DNA of 64,000 nt from Gemmatimonadaceae bacterium (GTDB lineage Bacteria; Gemmatimonadota; Gemmatimonadetes; Gemmatimonadales; Gemmatimonadaceae), in contig JADKJT010000029.1 of NCBI GenBank assembly GCA_016720905.1, positions 372,001-436,000 of the forward strand, given 5' to 3'. Below the pieces are notes generated by a model, which made no database searches, was not told the origin of the DNA, and saw nothing but the letters and a program-made list of their open reading frames with translations. Of this stretch, positions 52,746 to 61,153 are shown piece by piece; position 1 is the stretch's first letter, and each line of letters starts with the position of its first letter. The position numbers and the translations under genes were made by a program.

Positions 52746-53714
52746 TCAGGATGCCTCGTGATGCGACAGCCAGCGCTCTGCCTCCAAGGCCGCCATGCAC
52801 CCCGATCCGGCGGAGGTGATGGCCTGCCGGTAGTACTCGTCGTGCACGTCGCCCGCGGCGAACACGCCCGGCACATTGGTCTCCGTGCGCCAGTTGGCCA
52901 CCTTGAGGTAGCCGCTCGCGGTGAGCTCCACCTGCCCCTCCAGAAACGCGGTATTGGGTGCGTGGCCAATCGCGACGAACAAGCCACCAAGCGCCTCAAT
53001 CCGCGTTTCGCCCGTCAGCATGTCTGTCAACTCAACCCCGCTGATCACGTCGTCACCCAGCACCTGTGAGACGCGCGCATTCCAGATCACGCGGACTTTC
53101 GGATGGGTCAGGACCCGATTGGCCATCACTTTCGACGCGCGGAAGCTGTCACGTCGGTGGATCACCACCACCTCACTGGCAAACTTGGTGAGATACATCG
53201 CCTCTTCCATGGCCGTGTCGCCGCCGCCGACGACGCCCAGCACCTTGTTCCGATAGAACGGGATGGCCCCGTCGCACACAGCGCAAGCGGATACACCTCC
53301 ACCACTCTGTGCCAAGCGAATCTCGTCCGGCAAGCCAATCCATTTTGCCGCGGCACCGGTGGCGATGATCAGGGCGCGCGCCGCGAATGGCGCGCTGTAG
53401 TTTGGCGTCACGACGAAGGGCCGCACCGACAGGTCCACCGACTTGACCAGTTCGGAGACGACGCGCGTCCCGTAGCGGACAGCTTGCGCCTTCATGCGAT
53501 CCATCAGATCGGGACCGGATATCGGCTCCGGAAACCCCGGAAAATTTTCAATCTCCGTGGTCAGCATCAGCTGTCCGCCCGGCAGCTCCGTCCCGACCGG
53601 CTCTCCTTCAACGACGACCGGCTGGAGATTCGCGCGCGCCGCATAGATCGCGGCCGTCCATGCCGCCGGCCCGGATCCCACGATGACAATCTGTTCGGTG
53701 CGATGTTCGTTCAT
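52746..53714 (-). CDS. trxB: Thioredoxin-disulfide reductase
   Basis: The 322-residue flavoprotein has an FAD GxGxxA motif (IVGSGPAAWTAAIYAARA), redox centre CAVCDG (Cys144, Cys147), an NADPH site (VVGGGDTAMEEA) and a C-terminal FAD aspartate (GVFAAGDVHD). It reduces thioredoxin with NADPH. It follows the Cys-rich Rossmann protein gene by 57 bases and precedes an MBL hydrolase by two. Confidence 0.95.
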   Translation of the reverse strand: MNEHRTEQIVIVGSGPAAWTAAIYAARANLQPVVVEGEPVGTELPGGQLMLTTEIENFPGFPEPISGPDLMDRMKAQAVRYGTRVVSELVKSVDLSVRPFVVTPNYSAPFAARALIIATGAAAKWIGLPDEIRLAQSGGGVSACAVCDGAIPFYRNKVLGVVGGGDTAMEEAMYLTKFASEVVVIHRRDSFRASKVMANRVLTHPKVRVIWNARVSQVLGDDVISGVELTDMLTGETRIEALGGLFVAIGHAPNTAFLEGQVELTASGYLKVANWRTETNVPGVFAAGDVHDEYYRQAITSAGSGCMAALEAERWLSHHEAS

Positions 53715-53771
53715 GGCAGGTACACGCAGTTGAGGCAGTTGGCGGCGAGCACTGAAACGGCCGGCGCCACA

Positions 53772-54596
53772 TTACGAGATGGTCAGAATGCCCAGCGCGC
53801 CGTGGCAATGGGAGACGGTGCCCACCAGCACACGGAGCGGCGTATCGCCAGACCACGACGAGAGCACGTCGTCGGCACCGGCAATGCGGTGCGCGTCGAT
53901 CATGCCCACGCCGTAGGTGCGATGCACACAGGGAAAGATAAGCGATCCGTCGATGGCGCCGCGCTGGTGTTCCACAAACGCCTCAAGGGCCGGTGGCATG
54001 CTCCAGTCCCGTGTGGTTCGGGTGGCTGGACACGTGGCGGGTTCGATACAGTTGACCGGACAGGTCCATGTGGCATAACTGACATAATGACGCCCGTCGG
54101 GCGCGGCCCGCTCCCACGGCATCGGTGGCGTGGTCGGCAACGATTGAATCGAGATGGCCCGCCCGGGCCAGCGATCGCGAGCACGCGCCATCAACCAATC
54201 CAGACACAGGTGTGGCATGAGGGGCGACGGCACCATCGCGTCCCGAGTCAGGGCTCCGGCGCCTGCAGCGAGCCATTGCTCGAGATACGCACTCCACGAT
54301 TCGGTGACCAGTTGCACTGGCGCCGCTTCGTACGCACCGACGGCCAGGCGCCGTCCCACCTGACAGTCCGGATCGCGATCGACTACGATAATCGCCTCCG
54401 CCCGCAGTGCGCCGCGCAAGGTCGCCCGCGTCAACTGCTGCGCGTACCATGATCCATAGCACCCGCCGCCAATGACCACGATGCGACCGAACGCCAACGG
54501 CTCGCGTGACACCAGCGCAGCAGCGGCCGCCTCAGCGCCAGAGGTGGCGTCCACCGTCCACCTGTAACGTGATCCCGGTGACATACGGGGCATCAA
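53772..54596 (-). CDS. Cys-rich Rossmann-like protein of unknown function
   Basis: The product has up to 274 residues. An N-terminal glycine-rich nucleotide-binding turn (VVIGGGCYGSWYAQQL) and an acidic strand end (IIVVDRD) suggest FAD or NAD(P). A cysteine cluster follows, C179-x3-C183-x5-C189 in WTCPVNCIEPATCP, with more at Cys46, 78, 131, 223 and 264 (PCVH and SHCHG). This suggests an Fe-S cluster or zinc site. I do not recognise the family. It sits between an SDR gene and trxB. The start is unclear: ATG 54596 overlaps the SDR gene by 65 bases, and GTG 54554 or 54512 is possible. Confidence 0.6.
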   Translation of the reverse strand: MMPRMSPGSRYRWTVDATSGAEAAAAALVSREPLAFGRIVVIGGGCYGSWYAQQLTRATLRGALRAEAIIVVDRDPDCQVGRRLAVGAYEAAPVQLVTESWSAYLEQWLAAGAGALTRDAMVPSPLMPHLCLDWLMARARDRWPGRAISIQSLPTTPPMPWERAAPDGRHYVSYATWTCPVNCIEPATCPATRTTRDWSMPPALEAFVEHQRGAIDGSLIFPCVHRTYGVGMIDAHRIAGADDVLSSWSGDTPLRVLVGTVSHCHGALGILTIS

Positions 54597-55260
54597 CGAG
54601 ATAGTGGATGGCCTGCACGACGTCGGCAGGGCTGCCGCCGCGCGCGAGCGGCACGTCCCGCAGGAACTGCTCCAACGCCTCGTCGCTCAAATCCTCCGGC
54701 GCCAGCACCAGTCCGGGTGCCACGGCATTGACGCGGATACGCGGTGCAAGCGCCGCAGCGACCGTTTGCACCAGTTGCGTCACCGCGAATTTCGTGACCT
54801 GATGTGGAATCAACTGCGGAAAACGCGCCTCGAATGCGAGATGATCAGACATCTGCACGATCACGCCACCATCCGGCATCACGCGTGCGGCCGCCTGCAT
54901 GAGGAAGAACGGGGCACGCAGATTCACGGCGTCCACCACGTCCCATTCATCGGGCGTGACCGCGTCGAACGCGTGTCGGGTCATGACCGATGCCGAGCTT
55001 ACCACCACGTCGAGCCGCCCGAATGTCGCCATGACGTCATCGACAATGCGGCGGGGAGCCGTCGCATCAGTGAGGTCCGCCTCGACGACATGCACCTCGG
55101 TGCCGGCGACGCGAAGGGTCGAGGCGAGCGCCTCCGCGTCCGCGGGCGATCGGCCATGATGAATCACCACCGCGTCACCGCGTGCCGCGAAACTCCGCAC
55201 GATGGCCGCGCCGAGTCGTCGTGCGCCGCCGGTCACCAGGGTGACGCGCGAATCGGTCAC
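54532..55260 (-). CDS. SDR oxidoreductase, pteridine-reductase-like, lacking catalytic Tyr
   Basis: The 242-residue short-chain dehydrogenase has the NADP turn TGGARRLG, whose Arg replaces the usual Gly as in pteridine reductases and FolM. It also has a Rossmann core and IRVNAVAPGLV near the C-terminus. The catalytic Tyr-x3-Lys position reads His-x3-Lys (PHQVTK, codon 54802-54804 CAT, residue 153), so normal SDR chemistry may be lost or altered. The GTG at 55260 overlaps the PHP gene stop (GTGA). The substrate is unknown. Confidence 0.8.
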   Translation of the reverse strand: MTDSRVTLVTGGARRLGAAIVRSFAARGDAVVIHHGRSPADAEALASTLRVAGTEVHVVEADLTDATAPRRIVDDVMATFGRLDVVVSSASVMTRHAFDAVTPDEWDVVDAVNLRAPFFLMQAAARVMPDGGVIVQMSDHLAFEARFPQLIPHQVTKFAVTQLVQTVAAALAPRIRVNAVAPGLVLAPEDLSDEALEQFLRDVPLARGGSPADVVQAIHYLVDAPYVTGITLQVDGGRHLWR

Positions 55261-56150
55261 CTGATCGATCCCAAGGCCGAGCGACGCTCGGCAATGGCCG
55301 CGTCCTGTCGATCGAGCCACGCCTTGGGCACCAGTTGACCGCCAAGGCGGCGCGGCCCATCGTGCGTCCCGTGCCAATCGGATCCACCGCTGGGGAGCAA
55401 GCCCGCCGCTTCCACGATCGAAAAGAGCTTCTGCGCGATCACCGGTGGATGACCCGGATGGAGGACTTCGACGCCATCCAGGCCCACTGCGGCCAGCGTC
55501 GCCACCCGTGACGCGGTCGCAAACTCATTGGGATGCGCCCAGATGGCCAGCCCGCCGGCACGGTGCACCAACGCGATGCCGTCCGCCACGTCGAAGCGCG
55601 GCTTGTCGACGTAGGCCGGACGCCCAAATCCCAACCAACGATCGAACGCCTCGCGGAAGTCCCTGACCCAACCGCCGGCGATCATGGCGCGAGCAATGTG
55701 CGGTCGACCGACAGCTCCCGCACCGGCCTCCATCAACACCGCGTCCATGGTGACCGGAACGCCCGTCCGATTCAGCAGGCCAACGATCTGCTCCGCGCGC
55801 GAAATGCGATCATGCTGGAATCCGGCAAGTGCCGACCGCATGGCCTCGGTATCTGACAGATGCAATCCCAGCAAGTGCAACTCGTCGCCACCGAAATGCG
55901 TGCTCAGCTCCACGCCGGGCACAATGCGTACACCAAGGCGCGCCCCCATCTCGCTCGCCTCGGCCAGTCCATCAATCGTGTCGTGATCGGTGATGGCAAT
56001 CGCGGCGAGGCCGGCTTTCTGCGCCGCTTCCACCACGTGCGACGGGGGCAGCGCGCCGTCGGATGCCGTGGTGTGCACCTGCAAGTCGACGAAGGCCGGA
56101 GCGTCAAGCGATGTGGTGTCTGGCGCGTCGGCACCCTCGGCCAACGTCAC
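55257..56150 (-). CDS. PHP-domain phosphatase (YciV/RnaAM-like)
   Basis: The 297-residue PHP protein has the metal-site motifs DLQVHTTASDG, ITDHDTIDG, GVELSTHF and SDWHG. Relatives remove phosphates from 3',5'-nucleoside bisphosphates or act as 5'-3' exonucleases on short RNA. The GTG start overlaps the 91-residue gene (GTGA) and its stop overlaps the SDR gene. Confidence 0.87.
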   Translation of the reverse strand: MTLAEGADAPDTTSLDAPAFVDLQVHTTASDGALPPSHVVEAAQKAGLAAIAITDHDTIDGLAEASEMGARLGVRIVPGVELSTHFGGDELHLLGLHLSDTEAMRSALAGFQHDRISRAEQIVGLLNRTGVPVTMDAVLMEAGAGAVGRPHIARAMIAGGWVRDFREAFDRWLGFGRPAYVDKPRFDVADGIALVHRAGGLAIWAHPNEFATASRVATLAAVGLDGVEVLHPGHPPVIAQKLFSIVEAAGLLPSGGSDWHGTHDGPRRLGGQLVPKAWLDRQDAAIAERRSALGSIR

Positions 56151-56422
56151 GACTGGTATCCGGCTTCAGGCGAGCGTTCGCTTGGTTGCGACGACCGAAA
56201 GAGCGATGTGAGTTCCCGGTTGCTGAGGGCGGCGAGCGATTGCTCCCGCGCCGTGCTCGCGGCCTGGGCCACCGGCGAGTAGCGCGTCACACGCACCTCG
56301 CGCGCCTCACCCTGGCCATGCACGAAGATGAGCCCGAACTCGTCGGCCATGGACGGCGTGAGGAATCCCGAGGGATACACGCGCCAGTCGCGCTCGTCGA
56401 TCCGGATGCATCGTGCCGGCAT
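56147..56422 (-). CDS. Small hypothetical protein (91 aa)
   Basis: The short protein has a compact start (RCIRIDERDWRVYPSGFLTP) and a Ser/Glu-rich tail. No signal, membrane helix or known motif is seen. It lies one base after the 83-residue gene and overlaps PHP, so its reality is supported by operon packing. The frame is open upstream, but only the ATG at 56422 avoids overlap. Confidence 0.5.
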   Translation of the reverse strand: MPARCIRIDERDWRVYPSGFLTPSMADEFGLIFVHGQGEAREVRVTRYSPVAQAASTAREQSLAALSNRELTSLFRSSQPSERSPEAGYQS

Positions 56423-56423
56423 C

Positions 56424-56675
56424 TCAGTCTCCTCGCACTTCGCGCCACACCGGCGCGGGCATCGTACCCTGGTGCACTGTCGCCACGTCGGCCACGTCGG
56501 CCGCCTCCGTGAACTCAATGAACCGTCCGGGCTCGTCGGCGCTCTCGAATACCCACACGTTCGCGCGCACCGTGTGCGCCAACTGGCGTCGGGCGTCGAG
56601 TGCCTGCATAAACGTGTCGCGTTCGATCGCCGACACCCGTCGCTCAACCATGGTGAGCACGCGTGCCGCTGCCAT
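56424..56675 (-). CDS. Small hypothetical protein (83 aa)
   Basis: The 83-residue product has segments like VFESADEPGRFIEFTE, reminiscent of a ferredoxin-like alpha/beta fold of the ABM type. No motif is decisive. It starts three bases after the E2 gene stop and is followed by another small gene, so it is likely part of the E2-PHP transcript. Confidence 0.5.
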   Translation of the reverse strand: MAAARVLTMVERRVSAIERDTFMQALDARRQLAHTVRANVWVFESADEPGRFIEFTEAADVADVATVHQGTMPAPVWREVRGD

Positions 56676-56678
56676 GAT

Positions 56679-57983
56679 TCAAAACCCCGTTTCCGGAATC
56701 GTCTCGAGACTCTTCTTCAGATCCGACATGAAACGGTCAGCGTCGGCGCCATCGACAACGCGATGATCAAACGAGATCGAAAAATACGCGCACGTCCGAA
56801 TGGCGATCGTGTCCTCGCCGTCGGGTCCGGTCAGCACCTTGGCGCGCTTTTCGATGGCGCCGAGGCAGAGGATGGCCGTGGTCCCCACCGGAATGATGGG
56901 CGTGCCGGAGAGCGACCCGAACACGCCGGGATTGGTCACCGTGAACGTGGCGTCCTGCACTTCAATCGGATTCAGTTTCTTGCTGCGCGCGCGCGCCGCG
57001 AGATCGTTGACCGTCTTGGTGAGCCCGGTCAGCGACAACTCATCGGCATGCTTGACCACGGGCACGATCAATCCCGACGGATCGAGCGCGACGGCAATGC
57101 CGAGGTTGATGGACTTGCGATAGATGACGTCCGTACCGGCCACGGCGGCGTTCAGCACCGGATGGCGCTTGAGCTGCAGGCCCACGGCCTGAAGAATGAA
57201 CGGCAGGTAGGTGAGCTTCTGCCCGGTTTGCGCCTCGAAATCCTTTCGCATCGCCTGTCGGATACGCGCCACCCGCGTGAGATCGACCTCGAAGAACGAG
57301 GTAACGTGTGCGGCGGTGCGGCGCGCGAGCGTCATGTGCTCGGACGTCAGTCTCCGAATCTTCGACATCGTCTCAACCGTGTCGCCCGCCCACGGCGTCG
57401 GCAGCGGACCGTGCGATTCAGTCGCCGTCGACGTCAACCGGGTCGCCGGCGTCGCGGCCAGAAATGCGTCGAGGTCCTTCTTCGTCACGCGTCCCGCAAT
57501 GCCCGAGCCCGAGAGCTGCGACAACGGCACACCCTGTTCGGCAGCAATCTTGCGCACCAGCGGTGATGACTTGGTCCGAATGCGCTCCTCGAACGATCCG
57601 GCCGGCCCACTGACCACGGGCGACGACGATGGTGCCGCGGGAACCGCCGCTGCGGGAATCGCCAGTGCCGGCCGGGCCACTGGTGCATCGGCGACCACGA
57701 TCGGCACAGGCGTCGGCGCAGCTCCGCTGGCGGCAATGGCCGCGTCGGTTTCCAGGCGGGCCACGATGGTCTGGACGGCCACGGTTTGCCCCTCACCGAT
57801 GATGATCTCGACCAGTACGCCCGCCGCAGGGGATGGGATCTCGGCGTCGACCTTGTCGGTCGAGATCTCAAAGATCGGCTCATCACGCTTCACGGAATCA
57901 CCGATCTTCTTGAGCCATCGTGACACCGTGCCTTCAGCGATGGATTCGCCCATCTGCGGCATGGGGACGTCTATTCGTGCCAC
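56679..57983 (-). CDS. 2-oxo acid dehydrogenase E2 acyltransferase
   Basis: The 434-residue E2 has one N-terminal lipoyl domain (GESIAEGTV; lipoyl lysine in STDKVDAE, Lys44). An Ala/Pro-rich hinge follows, then a peripheral-subunit-binding domain (SPLVRKIAAEQGV). The catalytic domain ends in SFDHRVVDGADADRF, holding the active-site His. It could be the E2 of the branched-chain, 2-oxoglutarate or pyruvate complex; the motifs do not separate them. E1 and E3 genes are not adjacent. Confidence 0.9.
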   Translation of the reverse strand: MARIDVPMPQMGESIAEGTVSRWLKKIGDSVKRDEPIFEISTDKVDAEIPSPAAGVLVEIIIGEGQTVAVQTIVARLETDAAIAASGAAPTPVPIVVADAPVARPALAIPAAAVPAAPSSSPVVSGPAGSFEERIRTKSSPLVRKIAAEQGVPLSQLSGSGIAGRVTKKDLDAFLAATPATRLTSTATESHGPLPTPWAGDTVETMSKIRRLTSEHMTLARRTAAHVTSFFEVDLTRVARIRQAMRKDFEAQTGQKLTYLPFILQAVGLQLKRHPVLNAAVAGTDVIYRKSINLGIAVALDPSGLIVPVVKHADELSLTGLTKTVNDLAARARSKKLNPIEVQDATFTVTNPGVFGSLSGTPIIPVGTTAILCLGAIEKRAKVLTGPDGEDTIAIRTCAYFSISFDHRVVDGADADRFMSDLKKSLETIPETGF

Positions 57984-57987
57984 TCGT

Positions 57988-58284
57988 TCATCCTCGATCT
58001 GAAGTGCCTGCCAACGACGCGTCAGAAGCGACGCGATCGGCGATACGATCGGCGCGCCGCAACCGCCACAGCGCCAACGTGGGCAGGGAGATCGCGCCGA
58101 TCGCGGCCCCGTACCCGGCGAACACCCACCACTCGCACGCCGGCAAGCCCGGCAATGGCGAGCATCGGGCCATGAACCCCGTCAGCTTGCCGATCCCGAC
58201 CCCAATCATCGCGCCGCTCGCGCCGCCGATGAAGAACGTAAAGCATCCGACACCGATATTGCGGCCCACCCGATCCTCGGCCAT
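57988..58284 (-). CDS. Small membrane protein with two predicted helices
   Basis: The 98-residue product has two hydrophobic segments (about 10-34 Gly-rich, VGCFTFFIGGASGAMIGVGI; and 52-70) and two cysteines between them. The C-terminal cytoplasmic tail is Arg/Asp-rich. No family is recognised. The start overlaps the previous TGA by one base, and the E2 gene follows by four bases. Confidence 0.55.
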   Translation of the reverse strand: MAEDRVGRNIGVGCFTFFIGGASGAMIGVGIGKLTGFMARCSPLPGLPACEWWVFAGYGAAIGAISLPTLALWRLRRADRIADRVASDASLAGTSDRG

Positions 58285-58577
58285 CAGTATCCGGCTTCGA
58301 TGAGGTGACGCGGATCCGCCTGCCGATGCAACGCGACAAAGAACTTCTTGACGTTCTTGTCGAGTCGGCTTTCCCCCGCCTGATCAGTGTGCACATCCAC
58401 CAGCGTGTAATGCCCCCCTTCCATCCTGACGGTCAGCCGCATCGTCCCCAGCACGCCGGAAAAACCGCGTGTCCGCGAGGTGTGTCCAACGCGCGTCAGG
58501 CCGATGGTGACGAAGTACTCGTCGGCCGATGCCAGCACCGAGTCCGGTGCCAGCGCCGTACGATGAAAGTGGCGCAC
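58284..58577 (-). CDS. Small hypothetical protein (97 aa)
   Basis: The 97-residue product is Arg/His-rich at the N-terminus. Beta-rich segments follow (GTMRLTVRMEGGHYTLVDV), then a basic helical C-terminus (LDKNVKKFFVALHRQ). No signal or known motif is seen. It has a GTG start two bases after the lipoprotein gene and is chained by TGATG to the next gene. Confidence 0.5.
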   Translation of the reverse strand: MRHFHRTALAPDSVLASADEYFVTIGLTRVGHTSRTRGFSGVLGTMRLTVRMEGGHYTLVDVHTDQAGESRLDKNVKKFFVALHRQADPRHLIEAGY

Positions 58578-58579
58578 GA

Positions 58580-59074
58580 TCAGGGGACCTTGCGCCTGGT
58601 CGTATCGGGCGGCCGCGACGACGGCGGCGTGAAATCACCAGGCTCGTTCGCTGAGAGGATATCCTGCGTCCAATCTTCCGTCCGCTGCAGCTTCTGCGTC
58701 GAATCGCGGCGGAATTCCAGCGCCATCGCCCACATGCCGGCGGTGACGTACATCAAGGTGGCGTGGTAGGTCCCAAGCTCTCCCGTCTCCTCGAGACCAT
58801 TGGCAATCGACTTGTGATCCTTGCTGGTGGCAAAAATGCGACCCTGACCACCCTGAATCGGCGTGCCCGTCGTCCGATCGTGGACCGTGATCCGCCACAC
58901 CACCTGATCCAGCGCGCGCGTCGGTCGCGATTCCGGTGAAATCCGCACCGTAAATGAATCCGTGCGGAATCGGAGTTCGCCCTTGGGCGTTGTGTCGGCA
59001 TCACACGCGGCCGCCAGCACAGGCACCGCCGCGATGCACACCAACCGGGACAGACGCGCGCGCCAGGTTGTCAT
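58580..59074 (-). CDS. Putative lipoprotein (164 aa)
   Basis: A signal peptide ends in LAAAC (Cys24), followed by a beta-rich domain that resembles an Ig-like or YtkA-like fold (RFRTDSFTVRISPESRPTR; YHATLMYVTAGMWAMALEF). The tail is Pro/Arg/Ser-rich. No family is assigned. Its ATG overlaps the inositol-phosphate synthase stop (ATGA). Confidence 0.55.
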   Translation of the reverse strand: MTTWRARLSRLVCIAAVPVLAAACDADTTPKGELRFRTDSFTVRISPESRPTRALDQVVWRITVHDRTTGTPIQGGQGRIFATSKDHKSIANGLEETGELGTYHATLMYVTAGMWAMALEFRRDSTQKLQRTEDWTQDILSANEPGDFTPPSSRPPDTTRRKVP

Positions 59075-60402
59075 TGGTAGTATTCAAGTCCGAGGTGAGT
59101 GATCTGCTCCTCACCCATCAGGTGACGGAGCGTGTTCTTCAACTTGGTCTGCTGAATGAAAAGATCATGCTCGGGCTGCAATCCCGGAGCGGCCTGTGGC
59201 GACTTGTAATAGAAGCTTAACCATTCCTGAATCCCCTTCATGCCGGCGCGCTTGGCAAAGTCGCTGAACAGCGCGAGGTCGAGCACCATCGGGGCCGCCA
59301 GAATGGAGTCGCGGCACAGGAAGTTCACCTTGATTTGCATCGGGTAGCCCAGCCACCCCTTAATGTCGATGTTGTCCCAGCCTTCCTTGTTGTCGCCGCG
59401 GGGCGGATAGTAGTTGATGCGCACCACATGCGAGAAATCCTTGTAGAGCTCCGGATAGATCTCCGGCTGCAGGATGTTGTGCAGCACCGACAGCTTCGAC
59501 TCTTCCTTGGTCTTGAACGACGCCGGATCATCGAGGACTTCGCCGTCGCGGTTGCCGAGAATGTTCGTGGAATACCAGCCCTCGAGTCCCAGCATGCGCG
59601 CCTTGAGGCCCGGGGCGATGATCGTCTTCATCCACGTCTGGCCGGTCTTGAAATCCTTGCCGGAAATCGGGATACCGCGCTCGATCGCGAGTTCCGTGAG
59701 CGCCGGAAAATCGGCGGACAGATTGGGCGCACCGTTGCAGTATGGGAGCCCCTCCATGATGGCCGCGTAGGCGTACAGCATGCTCGGCGCAATGGCGTCA
59801 TCATTGGATTCCATCGCCGCTTCGAACGCGGCCAGCGTCTGATGCTGCGGACCGGCCTTGATGTACGTCTCGGTGGATCCCGTCCAGACCATGACGCCGC
59901 GCGTGCAGCCGTTGGACGTCATCACGTTGCGGATGTCGGCGCGAATCTGTTCGGCCAGATCCCGCTTGTTCTTGCCCGTCTTCACATTGGTCGCGCCGTG
60001 AATGCGCGTGACGTACCGGCTTTCGAACACCGCCGGCATCGGCTTGATGGTCTTCAGGAAATCGGCAATCGGATCGATGTCCGACTTCTCCAGCACGCCC
60101 GCGCGGGTGGCTGCGGTGAAGGCATCGTCGGGAATGGGATCCCAGGCACCGAACACAATATCGTTGAGCGCCGCCAGTGGCACGAAATCGCGGATGAACG
60201 GGCTGCGCGCTTCGGTGCGCTTGCCGAGGCGGATCGTCGCCATCTGGGTCAACGAGCCGATCGGCGTGGAGAGTCCACGGCGAACCCGTTCGACGCCGGC
60301 AATGAACGTGGTGGCAACAGCGCCGAGACCCGGCGTGAAGATGGCCAGCTTCCCCGTGGCGGGGACGACGGACCCGGGGGTGCCGCGATTCGATTCGGTC
60401 AC
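59071..60402 (-). CDS. ino1: Inositol-3-phosphate synthase
   Basis: The 443-residue NAD-dependent enzyme has FTPGLGAVATTFIAGVER at the N-terminus and later GKDFKTGQTWMKTI, NILGNRDGEVLDDP and NYYPPRGDNKEGWDNIDI, all typical of MIPS. It converts glucose-6-phosphate to 1L-myo-inositol-1-phosphate. The GTG at 60402 overlaps the stop of the upstream CDP-alcohol transferase (GTGA). This pair suggests inositol phospholipid synthesis. A longer open frame on the same strand is the transferase gene read out of frame and is rejected. Confidence 0.93.
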   Translation of the reverse strand: MTESNRGTPGSVVPATGKLAIFTPGLGAVATTFIAGVERVRRGLSTPIGSLTQMATIRLGKRTEARSPFIRDFVPLAALNDIVFGAWDPIPDDAFTAATRAGVLEKSDIDPIADFLKTIKPMPAVFESRYVTRIHGATNVKTGKNKRDLAEQIRADIRNVMTSNGCTRGVMVWTGSTETYIKAGPQHQTLAAFEAAMESNDDAIAPSMLYAYAAIMEGLPYCNGAPNLSADFPALTELAIERGIPISGKDFKTGQTWMKTIIAPGLKARMLGLEGWYSTNILGNRDGEVLDDPASFKTKEESKLSVLHNILQPEIYPELYKDFSHVVRINYYPPRGDNKEGWDNIDIKGWLGYPMQIKVNFLCRDSILAAPMVLDLALFSDFAKRAGMKGIQEWLSFYYKSPQAAPGLQPEHDLFIQQTKLKNTLRHLMGEEQITHLGLEYYQ

Positions 60403-61031
60403 TTCGCTTGTTCTCCCTGTGCGGTGGTCGTGCGGTAGACATAGAGCATACGCTGCACCGCAGTGATCCATGCGGTCACCGAGAGCAGCGTGACGATAAC
60501 GGCAAGCACCCACCCATTGAGGGCAAGTCCGAAAAACGCCTGCGGCGCGGACAGCAGCGTGATGCGCTCCGGTCGCTGCAGCAGGCCAACGCGCGCGTCG
60601 AGACCAAGTCCTTCGGCCCGGGCACGGGTGTACGATGTCAGAAAGGTCCCGACAAGTCCGAACAGCGTAATGATCAGCAGCGGATCGCTGCGGTGGACGG
60701 GACTGGTGGCATAGAACACCACCAGTCCACCCATCAGACATCCATCGGCGACCCGATCGAGCGTCGAGTCATAGAAGGCGCCAAACGTGGAACTCCGACC
60801 CGTGCGTCGCGCCACAGTGCCGTCCAGCACATCGAAGACGGCGGTCAGCCCCAGAAACCATCCCCCAGTCATGATATGACCGGTCGCGAAGATGCCGCCG
60901 GCCGTGATCGTGCAGAGCGTGCCGACCGTGGTGATGGTATTCGGATGCACTCGCCGGCGCACGAGCCAGGCGGCCAGGGGTTCGATGACCCGCAAGTAGC
61001 CGCGTATGATCGCGTTCCAGAGTGAGAGCAT
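60399..61031 (-). CDS. CDP-alcohol phosphatidyltransferase (phosphatidylinositol-phosphate synthase-like)
   Basis: The 210-residue membrane protein has the CDP-alcohol motif D-x2-D-G-x2-A-R-x8-G-x3-D-x3-D in full (Asp67, Asp70, Gly71, Ala74, Arg75, Gly84, Asp88, Asp92) and several hydrophobic helices. Substrate is not set by the motif; phosphatidylglycerolphosphate synthase shares it. Overlap with ino1 argues for phosphatidylinositol-phosphate or archaetidylinositol-phosphate-type synthesis. Confidence 0.82.
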   Translation of the reverse strand: MLSLWNAIIRGYLRVIEPLAAWLVRRRVHPNTITTVGTLCTITAGGIFATGHIMTGGWFLGLTAVFDVLDGTVARRTGRSSTFGAFYDSTLDRVADGCLMGGLVVFYATSPVHRSDPLLIITLFGLVGTFLTSYTRARAEGLGLDARVGLLQRPERITLLSAPQAFFGLALNGWVLAVIVTLLSVTAWITAVQRMLYVYRTTTAQGEQAK

Positions 61032-61064
61032 GTCGTGGGCTGCGGTTCGTTTGGCGGAAAACGA

Positions 61065-61094
61065 CCGCGGGACGAGGCGTGCCTCGTCCCGCGG
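61065..61094 (-). terminator. 14-bp perfect hairpin downstream of the NamZ-like gene
   Basis: CCGCGGGACGAGGC and GCCTCGTCCCGCGG pair around GT. On the minus strand TCGTTTTCC follows, a short U-tract, so this is the best intrinsic terminator seen. A weaker AGGGC/GCCCT dyad lies between it and the gene. Confidence 0.65.
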
Positions 61095-61153
61095 CGCCGC
61101 TGGGCCGCTCGAAGTGGCAGGGCCAGCCCTACAAAACTAGGACCGCCGACGCA

